NCBI RefSeq assembly: GCF_002213415.1
Contig: NZ_NJGU01000001.1
Span: 806,001 to 870,000, forward strand
Source: Herbaspirillum robiniae
Lineage (GTDB): Bacteria > Pseudomonadota > Gammaproteobacteria > Burkholderiales > Burkholderiaceae_D
Reading direction: 5' to 3'
Length of the DNA: 64,000 nucleotides
In this document: piece after piece, positions 15,883-24,236 of the stretch
Numbering within the stretch: position 1 is the first letter of the stretch
Layout: each line of letters starts with the position of its first letter
Translations under genes and position numbers: made by a program
The notes under the pieces: model-generated
What the model was told of the DNA's origin: nothing
What the model saw: the letters and a program-made list of their open reading frames with translations, nothing else
The model's database searches: none

Positions 15883-16518
15883 TTAGCGCGCCTGCTCAGA
15901 TAAAGCCCTTGAAAAAGCGGTCTCCAGCACCATGGATACACGCTCGCGCTCCGATCTCACCATATCGGCGCCCATGGCCAGGCCTTCCATGCTGTAGAAG
16001 CGCAGGTCGTGCAGGCCGATGGTCGCCAACGCCACCTTCAGGTAAGGCGTGAGGAAGTCCGCCTGGCGCGCGCCCGGGCCGGAAAACCGCCCGCCCGACA
16101 CGATGCCCACATACACCGGCCGGTCGCGCAGCAAACCGGCCTTGCCGTCGGGCGTGATGGCGAAGGTGCGGCGCACGCGCACCACATGGTCGATCCATGC
16201 CTTGAGCGTGGAGGGCACCGTGTAGTTGTGCATGGGCGTGCCGATCACCACCGCCTCGCTGGCCTCCAGCTCGCGGATCAGCTGCTCCGACAGGGCCAGC
16301 GCGCCGCCGGCGGTGCTCTCGTCGCCGGCATAGACGGGCGAGCCGAGCGCGTCGGCATACTCGCTGTCGACGTGCGCGATCGGGTCGGCATACAGGTCGC
16401 GCACGGTGACCGCGGCGGCGCCCGAGCGGCCCGCCAGATGGCCGACGATCTGCTGCGACAGCCACCATGCGTTGGAGGCTTCCTTGCGCGGGCTGGCCGA
16501 GATGTGCAGGATCTTCAT
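15883..16518 (-). CDS. azoR: FMN-dependent NADH:quinone oxidoreductase / azoreductase
   Basis: A 211-aa flavodoxin-fold enzyme that reduces quinones and azo compounds with NADH through FMN. The N-terminus MKILHISASPRKEASNAW holds the FMN phosphate-binding SxSPR-type loop. GTPMHNYTVPSTLKAWIDHVVR (about 100-120) is the family flavin-binding segment. The gene starts at ATG 16518, overlapping the TGA of the upstream GNAT gene by 4 bases, with GGAGG at 16525-16529. A longer frame to 16803 exists but is a shadow of the GNAT gene. It is translationally coupled to the acetyltransferase gene and ends at a clear terminator. Confidence 0.93.
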   Translation of the reverse strand: MKILHISASPRKEASNAWWLSQQIVGHLAGRSGAAAVTVRDLYADPIAHVDSEYADALGSPVYAGDESTAGGALALSEQLIRELEASEAVVIGTPMHNYTVPSTLKAWIDHVVRVRRTFAITPDGKAGLLRDRPVYVGIVSGGRFSGPGARQADFLTPYLKVALATIGLHDLRFYSMEGLAMGADMVRSERERVSMVLETAFSRALSEQAR

Positions 16519-17000
16519 GCCGCGCCTCCGATCGCCTTGCCGAAACGCAGGGCGCCGGTCAGCAGGCCCTGGCGGAAATAGAAGCGCTGCGCCATCGCGT
16601 TGGCCATGCCGGTGTCCAGCACCAGGCGCGCCACGCCGGCTTCCTGCGCCACCGCCTCGAGCGCCTTCAACAGGCGTTCGCCCCAGCGCTTGCCGCGCTG
16701 GCCTTCGGCCGACACCAGGTCGTCGACGTAGAGGAACTTCCCGTAGACCAGGTTTTCCTGGAAGCGGTAGCCGGCCAGCGCCACTACCCTGCCCTCGTCC
16801 CATGCCGCCAGGATGCGGTAGCTTTCGTCGGCGGCGCGGGCGATGCGCTGCATGAATTCATCCTCGCTCGCCAGATGCGGGCGCAGCTCCTGCATGACGG
16901 CATAGCAGGCGCGCTTGTCGGCATCGCGGTCGGCGTGGCGCAGCGCCGCGTCGGCGATGCGCCATTGTTTTCCTGTGAGTTCCAGCAGGCGATTACTCAT
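16515..17000 (-). CDS. GNAT-family N-acetyltransferase
   Basis: A 161-aa single GNAT domain. The acetyl-CoA binding motif A region is LYVDDLVSAEGQRGKRWGERLL (about 88-110), with the Q/RxxGxG/A-type QRGKRWG loop. The start is ATG 17000, preceded by AAGGAG. The gene is first in a two-gene operon with azoR and faces a MocR regulator across 96 bp. The substrate is unknown; the coupling with a quinone/azo reductase suggests a detoxification cassette. Confidence 0.88.
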   Translation of the reverse strand: MSNRLLELTGKQWRIADAALRHADRDADKRACYAVMQELRPHLASEDEFMQRIARAADESYRILAAWDEGRVVALAGYRFQENLVYGKFLYVDDLVSAEGQRGKRWGERLLKALEAVAQEAGVARLVLDTGMANAMAQRFYFRQGLLTGALRFGKAIGGAA

Positions 17001-17034
17001 GACACTCCTTCTCATTCATGGACGTTGTTGACCC

Positions 17035-17058
17035 TGCCATCTTAATTTTCGGATGGCA
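17035..17058. promoter_or_regulatory. Candidate MocR operator between GNAT and MocR genes
   Basis: Inverted repeat TGCCATC (17035-17041) / GATGGCA (17052-17058) with a 10-base spacer in the 96-bp divergent region. It overlaps a GGCATAAT element that could be the -10 of the MocR gene. Position and symmetry suggest a regulator site; not demonstrated. Confidence 0.45.
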
Positions 17059-17096
17059 TAATCGGCAGAGCCAAGAAATGACATTTGGACTGGACC

Positions 17097-18554
17097 ATGA
17101 AAACCCGCGCCTCCCACGACTTTCTCCAGCTCAACCCGGCCGCCGCCGAGCCCTACTACCGCCAGATCTACCTGCGCCTGCGCGCCGCCGTGGCCGACGG
17201 CCTGCTGGCGCCCGGCGACCGCATCCCCTCGGCGCGCGCGCTGGCGGCCGAGCTGGGGCTGGCGCGCGGCACCGTGGAGAGCGCCTATTCGCTGCTGGCG
17301 GCCGAAGGCTATATCGAAGCCCGCGGCCAGGCCGGCACCGTGATTGCGGCCGGCCTGCACGCCATGAGCGCCACGCCCGTGGACCATGCGCCGCGGCCGG
17401 CCGAGCGCCTGGCGCCCTACGATTTCACGCCGCCGTCGGGCGATCCCGGCGCGGTTCCTCGTCCTTTCCAGATGGGCGTGCCGGCGCTGGACGCCTTCCC
17501 GCGCAAGATCTGGGCGCGCCTGGCCGCGCGCGCGGTGCGTGCCACCGGCCCGGCCGACATGCTGTATCCGCCGCCCGCCGGGCTGGATTCGCTGCGCGCC
17601 GAGATCGCACGCTACCTGCAGCTTTCGCGCGGCCTGTCGTGCGCGCCGGAGCAGGTCTTCATCACCTCCGGCTACCGCGACACCCTGAACCTCGCCGCGC
17701 GCGCGCTGCTCAAGCCCGGCGACAAGGTGTGGGTGGAGGATCCCGGCTATCCGCCCACCGGCGCCCTGCTGGCGGCGGCCGGCATGCAGCTGGTGGGCGT
17801 GCCGGTCGACGACGACGGCCTGCAGGTGGGCGAAGGCCGCCGCCTGGCGCCGCATGCGCGCGCGGCGGTGGTCACGCCGGCGCACCAGAGCCCGCTGTCG
17901 GTGGCGCTGTCGCTGCAGCGGCGCATCGAGCTGCTGGACTGGGCCTCGCGCAGCAAGGCCTGGATCATCGAGGATGACTACGACGGCGAATACCGCTACG
18001 TCAGCCGCCCGCTGCCGGCCCTGAAGAGCCTGGACCGCGACGAGCGCGTGCTCTACGCCGGCACCTTCAGCAAGGTGCTGTTCCCGTCGATACGACTGGC
18101 CTACCTGGTGGCGCCGTTGTCGCAGGTGCAACGCTTCGAGGAAACCGCCCGCCATTTCTCCGGCGGCTGCCCGGCGCTCACGCAAGGCATCGTGGCCGCC
18201 TTCATGGCCGAAGGCCACTTCGCCCGCCATATCCAGCGCATGCGCCGGCTCTACGGCGAGCGGCGCGAGCTGGCCGCGGCCGGCCTGGAAGCGGTACTGG
18301 GAAAATACATGGAGCTGGAAGCCCGCCCCGGCGGCATGCACCTGCTGATGCGGCTGCGCGGCCGCCGCTCCGACCGCGCGCTGGCCGAAAAGATGCGCCA
18401 GGACGGCATGTTCGGCCGCGCGCTCTCGGAATGCCTGCTGGCGCCGCGCGCGGGCCTGCCGCCCATGCTGATGCTGAGCTTCACCAACATCGATACGCGA
18501 CGCAAGGCGCAGGAGCTGGCAAGGCGCATCCTGGCGCTGCTCCAGCCCGGCTAG
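17097..18554 (+). CDS. MocR-type regulator (GntR HTH fused to aminotransferase domain)
   Basis: A 485-aa PLP-dependent transcription factor. The GntR winged helix (about 15-85, DRIPSARALAAELGLARGTVESAY) is joined to a fold-type I aminotransferase domain (about 115-485). Landmarks are ITSGYRDTLNLAARALLKPGDKVWVEDPGYPP, the Asp-rich EDDYDGEYRY, and the PLP lysine in YAGTFSKVLFPSIRL. The start is ATG 17097; TTG 17085 would add four residues. Being divergent from the GNAT-azoR operon makes that operon its likely target. It resembles the PdxR group, but no pyridoxal synthesis genes are nearby. Confidence 0.92.
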   Translation: MKTRASHDFLQLNPAAAEPYYRQIYLRLRAAVADGLLAPGDRIPSARALAAELGLARGTVESAYSLLAAEGYIEARGQAGTVIAAGLHAMSATPVDHAPRPAERLAPYDFTPPSGDPGAVPRPFQMGVPALDAFPRKIWARLAARAVRATGPADMLYPPPAGLDSLRAEIARYLQLSRGLSCAPEQVFITSGYRDTLNLAARALLKPGDKVWVEDPGYPPTGALLAAAGMQLVGVPVDDDGLQVGEGRRLAPHARAAVVTPAHQSPLSVALSLQRRIELLDWASRSKAWIIEDDYDGEYRYVSRPLPALKSLDRDERVLYAGTFSKVLFPSIRLAYLVAPLSQVQRFEETARHFSGGCPALTQGIVAAFMAEGHFARHIQRMRRLYGERRELAAAGLEAVLGKYMELEARPGGMHLLMRLRGRRSDRALAEKMRQDGMFGRALSECLLAPRAGLPPMLMLSFTNIDTRRKAQELARRILALLQPG

Positions 18555-18577
18555 GCGTTCGCCGGCCCGTCGGCTTA

Positions 18578-18600
18578 TATTTCATGGCCCATATGAAATA
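18578..18600. promoter_or_regulatory. Inverted repeat upstream of the AhpD-like gene
   Basis: Perfect 8-bp arms TATTTCAT (18578-18585) and ATGAAATA (18593-18600) around GGCCCAT, about 90 bp upstream of the AhpD-like gene. This AT-rich symmetry in GC-rich DNA suggests an operator. No hairpin U-run follows, so it is not a terminator for the upstream MocR gene. Confidence 0.45.
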
Positions 18601-18687
18601 GCGGTTCTTGGCACTTCCTGACTGGGCCATGCGTGCGCATCATGGAGCCTGTTCCATCCCCACATCATCAAGGAAAAAGGCCACCCC

Positions 18688-19140
18688 ATGAGCAAGCGCA
18701 TCGACATGTACAAGAACGCCACCGAGCCCTACAACGGCCTGCTGGCCGTCAACACCTACCTGAAAAACTGCAGCCTGCCGGCCGACCTGGTCGAGCTGGT
18801 GTTCCTGCGCGTGTCGCTGATCAACGGCTGCGCCTATTGCATCGACAAGCACTCGCGCGACCTGCTCAAGAGCGGCATGAGCGTGGACAAGCTGGTGTTG
18901 GTGCCGGTCTGGTATGAGGCGGGCAAACTGTTCTCCGAGCGCGAACAGGCGGCGCTGGCCTGGGCCGAAGTGGTCACCCGCATCAGCGAGACCGCGGCGC
19001 CCGACGCCGACTACCAGGCCGTGACCGCGCACTTCGACGAGCGCGAGTTCTCCGAGCTGACCATGGCCATCTCGCTGATGAACGCGATGAACCGCATGGC
19101 GATTTCCGGCCGCATGACGCCGCAGGCCGCCAAGCAGTAA
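18688..19140 (+). CDS. AhpD-family alkylhydroperoxidase-like protein (carboxymuconolactone decarboxylase fold)
   Basis: A 150-aa protein with the AhpD core motif: Cys48, Cys51 and His55 in NGCAYCIDKHS (CxxCxxxH). This is the redox pair used for peroxide reduction in AhpD-type enzymes. The fold is all-helical. The start has an AAGGAAAAAGG purine run upstream. The gene stands alone between a MocR gene and a convergent LysR gene. Many proteins with this core are of unknown substrate, so a peroxidase role is family-level only. Confidence 0.88.
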   Translation: MSKRIDMYKNATEPYNGLLAVNTYLKNCSLPADLVELVFLRVSLINGCAYCIDKHSRDLLKSGMSVDKLVLVPVWYEAGKLFSEREQAALAWAEVVTRISETAAPDADYQAVTAHFDEREFSELTMAISLMNAMNRMAISGRMTPQAAKQ

Positions 19141-19146
19141 GCCGGC

Positions 19147-19992
19147 TCAGGCCGCCTTCAGTCCGGCGGCCAGGGTGCGCAGCGCTTCGCGCGTGCGCGC
19201 CTCCTTCAGGCGCGAATGCAGCATCACCTGCGCCAGCGGCAGCGGCGGCAAGCCCATCTGCGCGCCCACATCCACCGCCCCGGCCGGCGCGGTCCGGTGC
19301 AGCAGCGCCGATACCGCAAGGCCCGCGGTGACTGCCGCGCCCACCGCCTGGATGCCGCCGCCGACGAACACCTCCAGCCACGGAATGCCCGCATCGTCCA
19401 GCCGCGCCAGCGACAGTTCGCGGATGCGGCAGGTCGACGAGAAGGTCGCCACCCGCAAGGTGTCGCCCGACCAGCAGTTGCTTTGCGGCGCGGCGAACCA
19501 GCCCAGGCGCTCTTCCATCAGCAGCTCCCCGCCCACATCCTGCGGCTCGCGGCGCACGATGGCGGCATCCAGCTCGCCGCGCTCGTATTGCTGCATGACG
19601 TCGCGCGAGGAGGCGATCCTCACCTCGATCACCACGCCCGGGTCGTAGCCGTTGACCTGGGCCAGCACCTTGGCGAAGCCGCTGCCGGTGACGTGGTCGC
19701 TGATGCCCACCGAAAAGCGCGCCGCGCCCAGATTGAGCTTGCCCAGCGCGCGCTCATGCGCGGCCAGCAGTTCGCGCGCGGCCGGCAGGAAATGCTGGCC
19801 GTCGGCCGACAGCCGCACCAGCCGCGGGGTGCGCTCCAGCAGGCGGCGCGCCAGGCGTTGCTCCAGTTTCTTCAGTTTCAGGCTGATCGCCGACTGCGTG
19901 CTGTCCAGCGCCTCGGCGGCGCGCGTGAAGCTTTGCATGTCGGCCACCAGCACGAAGGCCTGGATGGCGTCGAGATCGAGCGGTCGTTCCAT
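19147..19992 (-). CDS. LysR-family transcriptional regulator
   Basis: 281 aa. The HTH (about 8-68, FTRAAEALDSTQSAISLKLKKLEQRL) is of the type with QSAISLKLKKLE recognition helix. The C-terminal effector domain (about 90-280) includes VEVRIASSRDVMQQYERGELDAAIV. It is divergent from the tautomerase gene, with a striking 11-bp inverted repeat in the shared promoter region. It is convergent with the AhpD-like gene, only 6 bases apart, so it may control either or both neighbours. Confidence 0.9.
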   Translation of the reverse strand: MERPLDLDAIQAFVLVADMQSFTRAAEALDSTQSAISLKLKKLEQRLARRLLERTPRLVRLSADGQHFLPAARELLAAHERALGKLNLGAARFSVGISDHVTGSGFAKVLAQVNGYDPGVVIEVRIASSRDVMQQYERGELDAAIVRREPQDVGGELLMEERLGWFAAPQSNCWSGDTLRVATFSSTCRIRELSLARLDDAGIPWLEVFVGGGIQAVGAAVTAGLAVSALLHRTAPAGAVDVGAQMGLPPLPLAQVMLHSRLKEARTREALRTLAAGLKAA

Positions 19993-20024
19993 GGGCTCCC
20001 TCTTTGCGATATGGATGGCGGCGA

Positions 20025-20053
20025 TTCAATGATTTAAAAATGAAATCATTGAA
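20025..20053. promoter_or_regulatory. Strong inverted repeat, candidate LysR operator
   Basis: Perfect 11-bp arms, TTCAATGATTT (20025-20035) and AAATCATTGAA (20043-20053), around a 7-base A-rich spacer in the lysR/tautomerase divergent region. A third partial copy, TCAAATGATTGA, lies at 20073-20084. The arrangement of a high-affinity dyad plus a weaker downstream site is classic for LysR control. Confidence 0.7.
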
Positions 20054-20169
20054 ATATTCATTCAGTTATTTTTCAAATGATTGAGCGAGCGTACCATGCT
20101 TCTCATCGGGCCGCAGCAGCGCGCGGCGCGCCGGAAATTATCAACCTGCCATCACCCAAGGAGATCGCC

Positions 20170-20553
20170 ATGCCCCTCGTCCGAGTATCCCTGCTGCGCG
20201 GCAAGCCGCGCCAATACCGCGCCGCCATCCTGGAAAACATCTACCAGGCCATGCTGGAAAGCTTCAACGTGCCCAAGGACGACCAGTTCATGGTGCTGAC
20301 CGAGCACGATCCGGAAGAACTGGTGTTCAACCGCAGCTACATGAACATCGAGCGGTCGGACGACTTCGTGCTGATCCAGCTCACGGTCAGCAACACCCGC
20401 AACCAGGAGCAGAAGAACGCGCTCTTCAAGCGCATCGTCGAGCGCCTGGGCCAGGATCCCGGCGTCCGTCCGGAGGACGTCATGATCAGCCTGGTCGAAG
20501 GCGACAAGGGCAACTGGTCGTTCGGCCACGGCATCGCCCAGTACGTAGTCTGA
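20170..20553 (+). CDS. Tautomerase-family protein (4-oxalocrotonate tautomerase superfamily)
   Basis: 127 aa. The start is ATG 20170, preceded by AGGAGA, which exposes the N-terminal proline (MPLVRVSLLRGK) that serves as catalytic base in this superfamily. A longer frame to 20077 would bury it and lacks a ribosome site. The length indicates a fused double beta-alpha-beta subunit, about twice 4-OT. The C-terminal part DVMISLVEGDKGNWSFGHGIAQYVV matches tautomerases of the DUF1904/MSAD-like group. It is probably controlled by the divergent LysR. The substrate is unknown. Confidence 0.88.
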   Translation: MPLVRVSLLRGKPRQYRAAILENIYQAMLESFNVPKDDQFMVLTEHDPEELVFNRSYMNIERSDDFVLIQLTVSNTRNQEQKNALFKRIVERLGQDPGVRPEDVMISLVEGDKGNWSFGHGIAQYVV

Positions 20554-20673
20554 GGCGGCGCATCGGCGGCAAAGAGGCCAAAATCCGGCGCAGTTCGCCG
20601 CTGCGCCGGCGCCGCCTTGCTGCTAGGATGTCAGCCATTGACATCGACCGCGGCCCGTCCGCAGCCGCCTTCC

Positions 20674-21813
20674 ATGCCCGATTTGCCGTCCTCCAGCACC
20701 CCGCCCATCCGTTCGCGCCTGCCGCGCCTGTGCATGCTTGCCGCCGCAGCCCTGGCCATCGGCCTGGCCGGCTGCTCCTCGTCGAGCAAGTACTACGATC
20801 CCGCCAAATCCAACCGCACTGAAACCGGCTTTCGCAACAACTACGCCCAGCCCGAACGCGCGTCGTTCTGGAAATGGCAATGGGAGCGCATCACCCAGGG
20901 CCTGCCCCGGCCGCCGGCCAACCACTATCAGTTTCCGGTGGTCAAGCCGGACCTGGCCTGGATCAAGGCCAACCGCAAGGCGCCCAGCGTGACCTGGATC
21001 GGCCACGCCACCGCGCTGCTGCAGATCGGCGGACAGAACGTGCTGACCGACCCGATGTTCTCCGAGCGCGCCTCGCCGTTCTCCTTCATCGGCCCCAGGC
21101 GCAAGGTGCCGCTGCCGGTGCAGATCGCGGAATTGCCGCACATCGACGTGGTGGTGATCTCGCACAATCACTACGACCACCTCGACCGCGCCAGTGTCGA
21201 AAAACTGAGTCTGCAGCCGGGCGGCCCGCCGCTGTTCCTGGTGCCGCTGGGTTTGCGCGAATGGTTCAACGACATCGGCATCACCAACGTGCGCGAGATG
21301 GACTGGTGGGACAAGATTTCGCTGGGCAGCCTGGACATCTACTTCGTGCCGGCCGCCCACTGGTCGGCGCGCGGCCTGTTCGACCGTTCGGAGACGCTGT
21401 GGGGCGGCTGGGTGTTCCAGAACCTGAAGGTGCCCGCCACCACCGAGACGCCGGTTGCCGAGCAGAGCGAGCCCTACTCGGTCTACTTCGCCGGCGACAC
21501 CGGCTACTCCAAGGACTTCCGCGACATCGGCGAGCGCTTCGGCCGCTTCGACCTGGCGCTCATCCCCATCGGCGCCTACGCCCCGCGCTGGTTCATGCAG
21601 AACCAGCACGTCGACCCGGCGCAGGCGGTGCTGATCCACGAAGACGTGCGCGCCCGACGCTCCATCGGCATCCACTGGGGCACCTTCGAGCTGGCCGACG
21701 AAGCGCTGGACGAACCGCCGCAGAAACTGGCCGAGGCCTTGAAGGAGGCGAAACTGCCGGCCGACCAGTTCATCACGCTCAAGCACGGCGAGACGCTGAA
21801 GCTGGAAGAATAG
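20674..21813 (+). CDS. Metallo-beta-lactamase-fold lipoprotein, NAPE-PLD/RomA-like
   Basis: 379 aa. A lipoprotein signal (CMLAAAALAIGLAGC, lipobox LAGC) anchors it to the membrane. The metal-binding motif is SHNHYDHLD (HxHxDH) near residue 165; later ligands are expected in PAAHWSARG, FAGDTGYSKDF and IGIHWGTFE. The family includes N-acyl-phosphatidylethanolamine phospholipase D and related hydrolases, so a phospholipid or acyl-amide substrate is plausible. I start at ATG 20674; the longer TTG frame from 20617 is less likely. It is followed by a bidirectional terminator. Confidence 0.88.
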   Translation: MPDLPSSSTPPIRSRLPRLCMLAAAALAIGLAGCSSSSKYYDPAKSNRTETGFRNNYAQPERASFWKWQWERITQGLPRPPANHYQFPVVKPDLAWIKANRKAPSVTWIGHATALLQIGGQNVLTDPMFSERASPFSFIGPRRKVPLPVQIAELPHIDVVVISHNHYDHLDRASVEKLSLQPGGPPLFLVPLGLREWFNDIGITNVREMDWWDKISLGSLDIYFVPAAHWSARGLFDRSETLWGGWVFQNLKVPATTETPVAEQSEPYSVYFAGDTGYSKDFRDIGERFGRFDLALIPIGAYAPRWFMQNQHVDPAQAVLIHEDVRARRSIGIHWGTFELADEALDEPPQKLAEALKEAKLPADQFITLKHGETLKLEE

Positions 21814-21850
21814 AAAAATGCAAGGTCGGCGACGCCACGGCCGCCCAACG

Positions 21851-21884
21851 AAAAAGCCCGCATCGGATGATGCGGGCTTTTTTT
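21851..21884. terminator. Bidirectional Rho-independent terminator
   Basis: The stem AAAAAGCCCGCATC / GATGCGGGCTTTTT has a GGAT loop and U-runs on both strands. It separates the convergent metallo-hydrolase and cupin genes. Confidence 0.9.
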
Positions 21885-21915
21885 CAGGCACGTCGGCAGA
21901 TACCGCCGACGATGC

Positions 21916-22245
21916 TCAGTCGACGATGAACAGCCTGGCGCCGGTCGCGGTCGAGGAGCGGTGCGGCTCGGCGTTGTCGGCCACCTGGTAGCTCATGCCG
22001 GGCTTGAGCACGAAGCTGCGGCCGTCCTCGAGCTCGGTGTGCAGTTCGCCTTCCAGGCACAGCAGGACGTGGCCCTTCACGCACCAGTGGTCGGCCAGGT
22101 AGCCGGGTGTGTATTCCACCATGCGCACCCGGATGTCGCCGAACTTGCAGGTGCGCCAGAACGCCTTGCCGGTGATGCCGGGATGCTCGGTGGGCGCCAC
22201 CGCGCTCCAGTCGGTGGTGCCGAAGGGCAGGTTCTCGATCTTCAT
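21916..22245 (-). CDS. Small cupin-fold protein (DHCW-motif type)
   Basis: A 109-aa single-domain cupin. It contains YLADHWCVKGHVLLCLEGELHTELEDG, matching the DHCW-motif cupin group, and ends with PHRSSTATGARLFIVD. The start at ATG 22245 is 14 bases after the aminotransferase stop, which indicates co-transcription as the last gene of ridA-aminotransferase-cupin. Longer frames are shadows of the aminotransferase. Its biochemical role is not known to me. Confidence 0.82.
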   Translation of the reverse strand: MKIENLPFGTTDWSAVAPTEHPGITGKAFWRTCKFGDIRVRMVEYTPGYLADHWCVKGHVLLCLEGELHTELEDGRSFVLKPGMSYQVADNAEPHRSSTATGARLFIVD

Positions 22246-22259
22246 CCTGGTCCCGGCGC

Positions 22260-23456
22260 TCAGAGCTTGGAGGCGATCAGCTTGCCCAGGCGTTCCACGC
22301 CGGCGCGGATCTGCTCCGGCGGCACGGTGACGAAGGACAGGCGCATCGTGTTGTGCTCGGCGGCATTGGCGAAGAACGGCGCGCCCGGGACGAAGGCGAC
22401 CTTCTCCTTTTCCACGGCTTCGTTCAACAGCGCGCCGGCATCGATGTGCTTGGGCAGCGTGACCCAGATGAACATGCCGCCTTCCGGCTTGCTCCAGGAG
22501 CAGCCGGCCGGGAAGTACTGCTGCAGCGCGTCCAGCATGGCCTGGCACTGGTCGCCGTAGAGCTTGCGGATGGTCGGCACGTGCTGGTCGAGGAAACCGT
22601 CCTTGATCGCCTCGTAGACCACCATCTGGGTCAGTTGGGCGGTGTGCAGGTCGGTGGCCTGCTTGGCCTGTTCCATCTTCAGGATCAGCGGGCGCGGAGC
22701 GACCACATAGCCCAGGCGGATGCCGGGGGTCAGCACTTTGGAGAAGGAGCCCATGTAGATCACGCCCGACGGGTTCATCGACAGCATCTTGGGCAGCGGC
22801 GCGTTGCGGTAGCTGAGGGCGCCGTACGGATCGTCCTCGATCAGCGGCAGGCCCAGGCGGGCGCAGGTCTCCACCAGCTTCACGCGGCGTTCGGTCGGCA
22901 GCGTGCGGCCGGTCGGGTTCTGGAAGTTGGGCAGCGAGTACAGCATGCGGGCGCCGCCGGCGATGGCTTCGATGGCTTCGGGCTTGAGGCCGTTTTCATC
23001 GCTGGGCACCGACTCGAACTTCGCGCCGTACAGCGCGAAGGCCTGCAGCGCGCCCAGGTAGCTGGGGGTCTCGACCAGCACCTTGCTGCCTTCGTCGATG
23101 AGCACCTTGCCCAGCAGGTCCAGGCCTTGCTGCGAACCCGACACCATCAGCACCTGCTCCGGCAGGATCTGGGCGCCGTCGGCGGACAGCGAGCCGGCGA
23201 TCCATTCGCGCAGCGGCAGGTAGCCGTCGGTCGGGCCGTATTGCAGCGCGGTCTTGCCTTGCAGGGTCAGCACGCGGTCGAACGCGGCCTTCATGTGCTC
23301 CACCGGGAAGGTCTGCGGCGACGGCAGGCCGCCGGCGAACGACGTGATGTCCGGACGCATGGTGACCTTCAGGATTTCGCGGATCGCCGAGCTCTTCATC
23401 TGTTCGGCGCGGTGGGAGAACTGCCATTGCAGCGGGGCGGGATTTTCGAGTTTCAT
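22260..23456 (-). CDS. PLP-dependent aminotransferase, class I/II (2-aminoadipate/aromatic aminotransferase type)
   Basis: 398 aa. The fold-type I landmarks are FAGGLPSPQTFP near the N-terminus, ALQYGPTDGYLPLREWIA, LPNFQNPTGRTL and EDDPYGALSYR, with the PLP lysine in YMGSFSKVLTPGIRLGYVVAP. The sequence is closest to the MocR-lacking LysN/2-aminoadipate transaminase group. The start is ATG 23456, giving MKLENPAPLQWQFSHRAEQMKSS. It follows ridA by 153 bases. RidA destroys the reactive enamine/imine intermediates that PLP enzymes release, so the pairing is functionally sensible. Confidence 0.9.
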   Translation of the reverse strand: MKLENPAPLQWQFSHRAEQMKSSAIREILKVTMRPDITSFAGGLPSPQTFPVEHMKAAFDRVLTLQGKTALQYGPTDGYLPLREWIAGSLSADGAQILPEQVLMVSGSQQGLDLLGKVLIDEGSKVLVETPSYLGALQAFALYGAKFESVPSDENGLKPEAIEAIAGGARMLYSLPNFQNPTGRTLPTERRVKLVETCARLGLPLIEDDPYGALSYRNAPLPKMLSMNPSGVIYMGSFSKVLTPGIRLGYVVAPRPLILKMEQAKQATDLHTAQLTQMVVYEAIKDGFLDQHVPTIRKLYGDQCQAMLDALQQYFPAGCSWSKPEGGMFIWVTLPKHIDAGALLNEAVEKEKVAFVPGAPFFANAAEHNTMRLSFVTVPPEQIRAGVERLGKLIASKL

Positions 23457-23609
23457 GGTGTTTCTGCTATGAGGTGGCGGCGACCGGCCGCGGCAAAGAA
23501 TGGCCTGCGGCAAAAAAATCCCGGTCGCCTGGTCTGTCTATGTCTCCACGGGGTAGACCGACGGGGCCGTCCGGCTTCTGGCGTCCGGAACGGCGTGCTG
23601 CGATGCCGC

Positions 23610-24068
23610 TTAAACGATCTCGGCGATCATTTCGATCTCGACGCAGGCGCCCATGGGCAGCTGCGCCACGCCGAAGGCGGAACGAGCATGCTTGCCCGTA
23701 TCGCCGAAGACTTCGCCGATCAGTTCGGAGGCGCCGTTGGTCACCAGGTGGTGTTCGGTGAATTCGCCGGTCGAGTTGACCAGGCTCATCAGTTTGACAA
23801 TGCGCTTGACCCGGGTCAGGTCGCCGCCACAGGCCGCCTGCAGGGTGGCGATCAGATCGATCGCCACTGCGCGCGCGGCCAGCTTCGCATCTTCGGTGCC
23901 GATGTCGCGTCCCAGCTGCCCGACCCACACCTTGCCGTCCTTCTTGGCCAGGTGGCCGGAGAGGAACACGGTGTTGCCGGCTTGCGCATACATCACATAG
24001 GCCGCCGCCGGGGTTGCCACGGCGGGCAGTTCGATGTTCAGTGCTTTCAGCTTTTCGTAGACGGACAT
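23610..24068 (-). CDS. RidA-family (YjgF/YER057c/UK114) enamine/imine deaminase-like protein
   Basis: 152 aa. The family segments are VFLSGHLAKKDGKVWVGQLGRD, VKLMSLVNSTGEFTEH and HARSAFGVAQLPMGACVEIEMIAEI. The Arg in ARSAFGV corresponds to the substrate-carboxylate-binding Arg of RidA, and the final C/E pair is conserved. AAGGAG lies upstream of ATG 24068. It belongs to the longer RidA subfamily, often with a role tied to a neighbouring PLP enzyme, here the aminotransferase. Confidence 0.92.
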   Translation of the reverse strand: MSVYEKLKALNIELPAVATPAAAYVMYAQAGNTVFLSGHLAKKDGKVWVGQLGRDIGTEDAKLAARAVAIDLIATLQAACGGDLTRVKRIVKLMSLVNSTGEFTEHHLVTNGASELIGEVFGDTGKHARSAFGVAQLPMGACVEIEMIAEIV

Positions 24069-24236
24069 GCAGAACTCCTTGATTTGCAGTACGCCGTGCT
24101 TGCCGGATAGGCCGCACGGGCGTCGCAGGTTAAGAAAAAGTGAGAGGTCGATTATCTCAAATATCCGGGCTCATAGCCCGACAATTGCGGCTCGCAATAC
24201 TGGTTCCCGGCCGGCAAGAAGGCGACCGGCCCGCGC

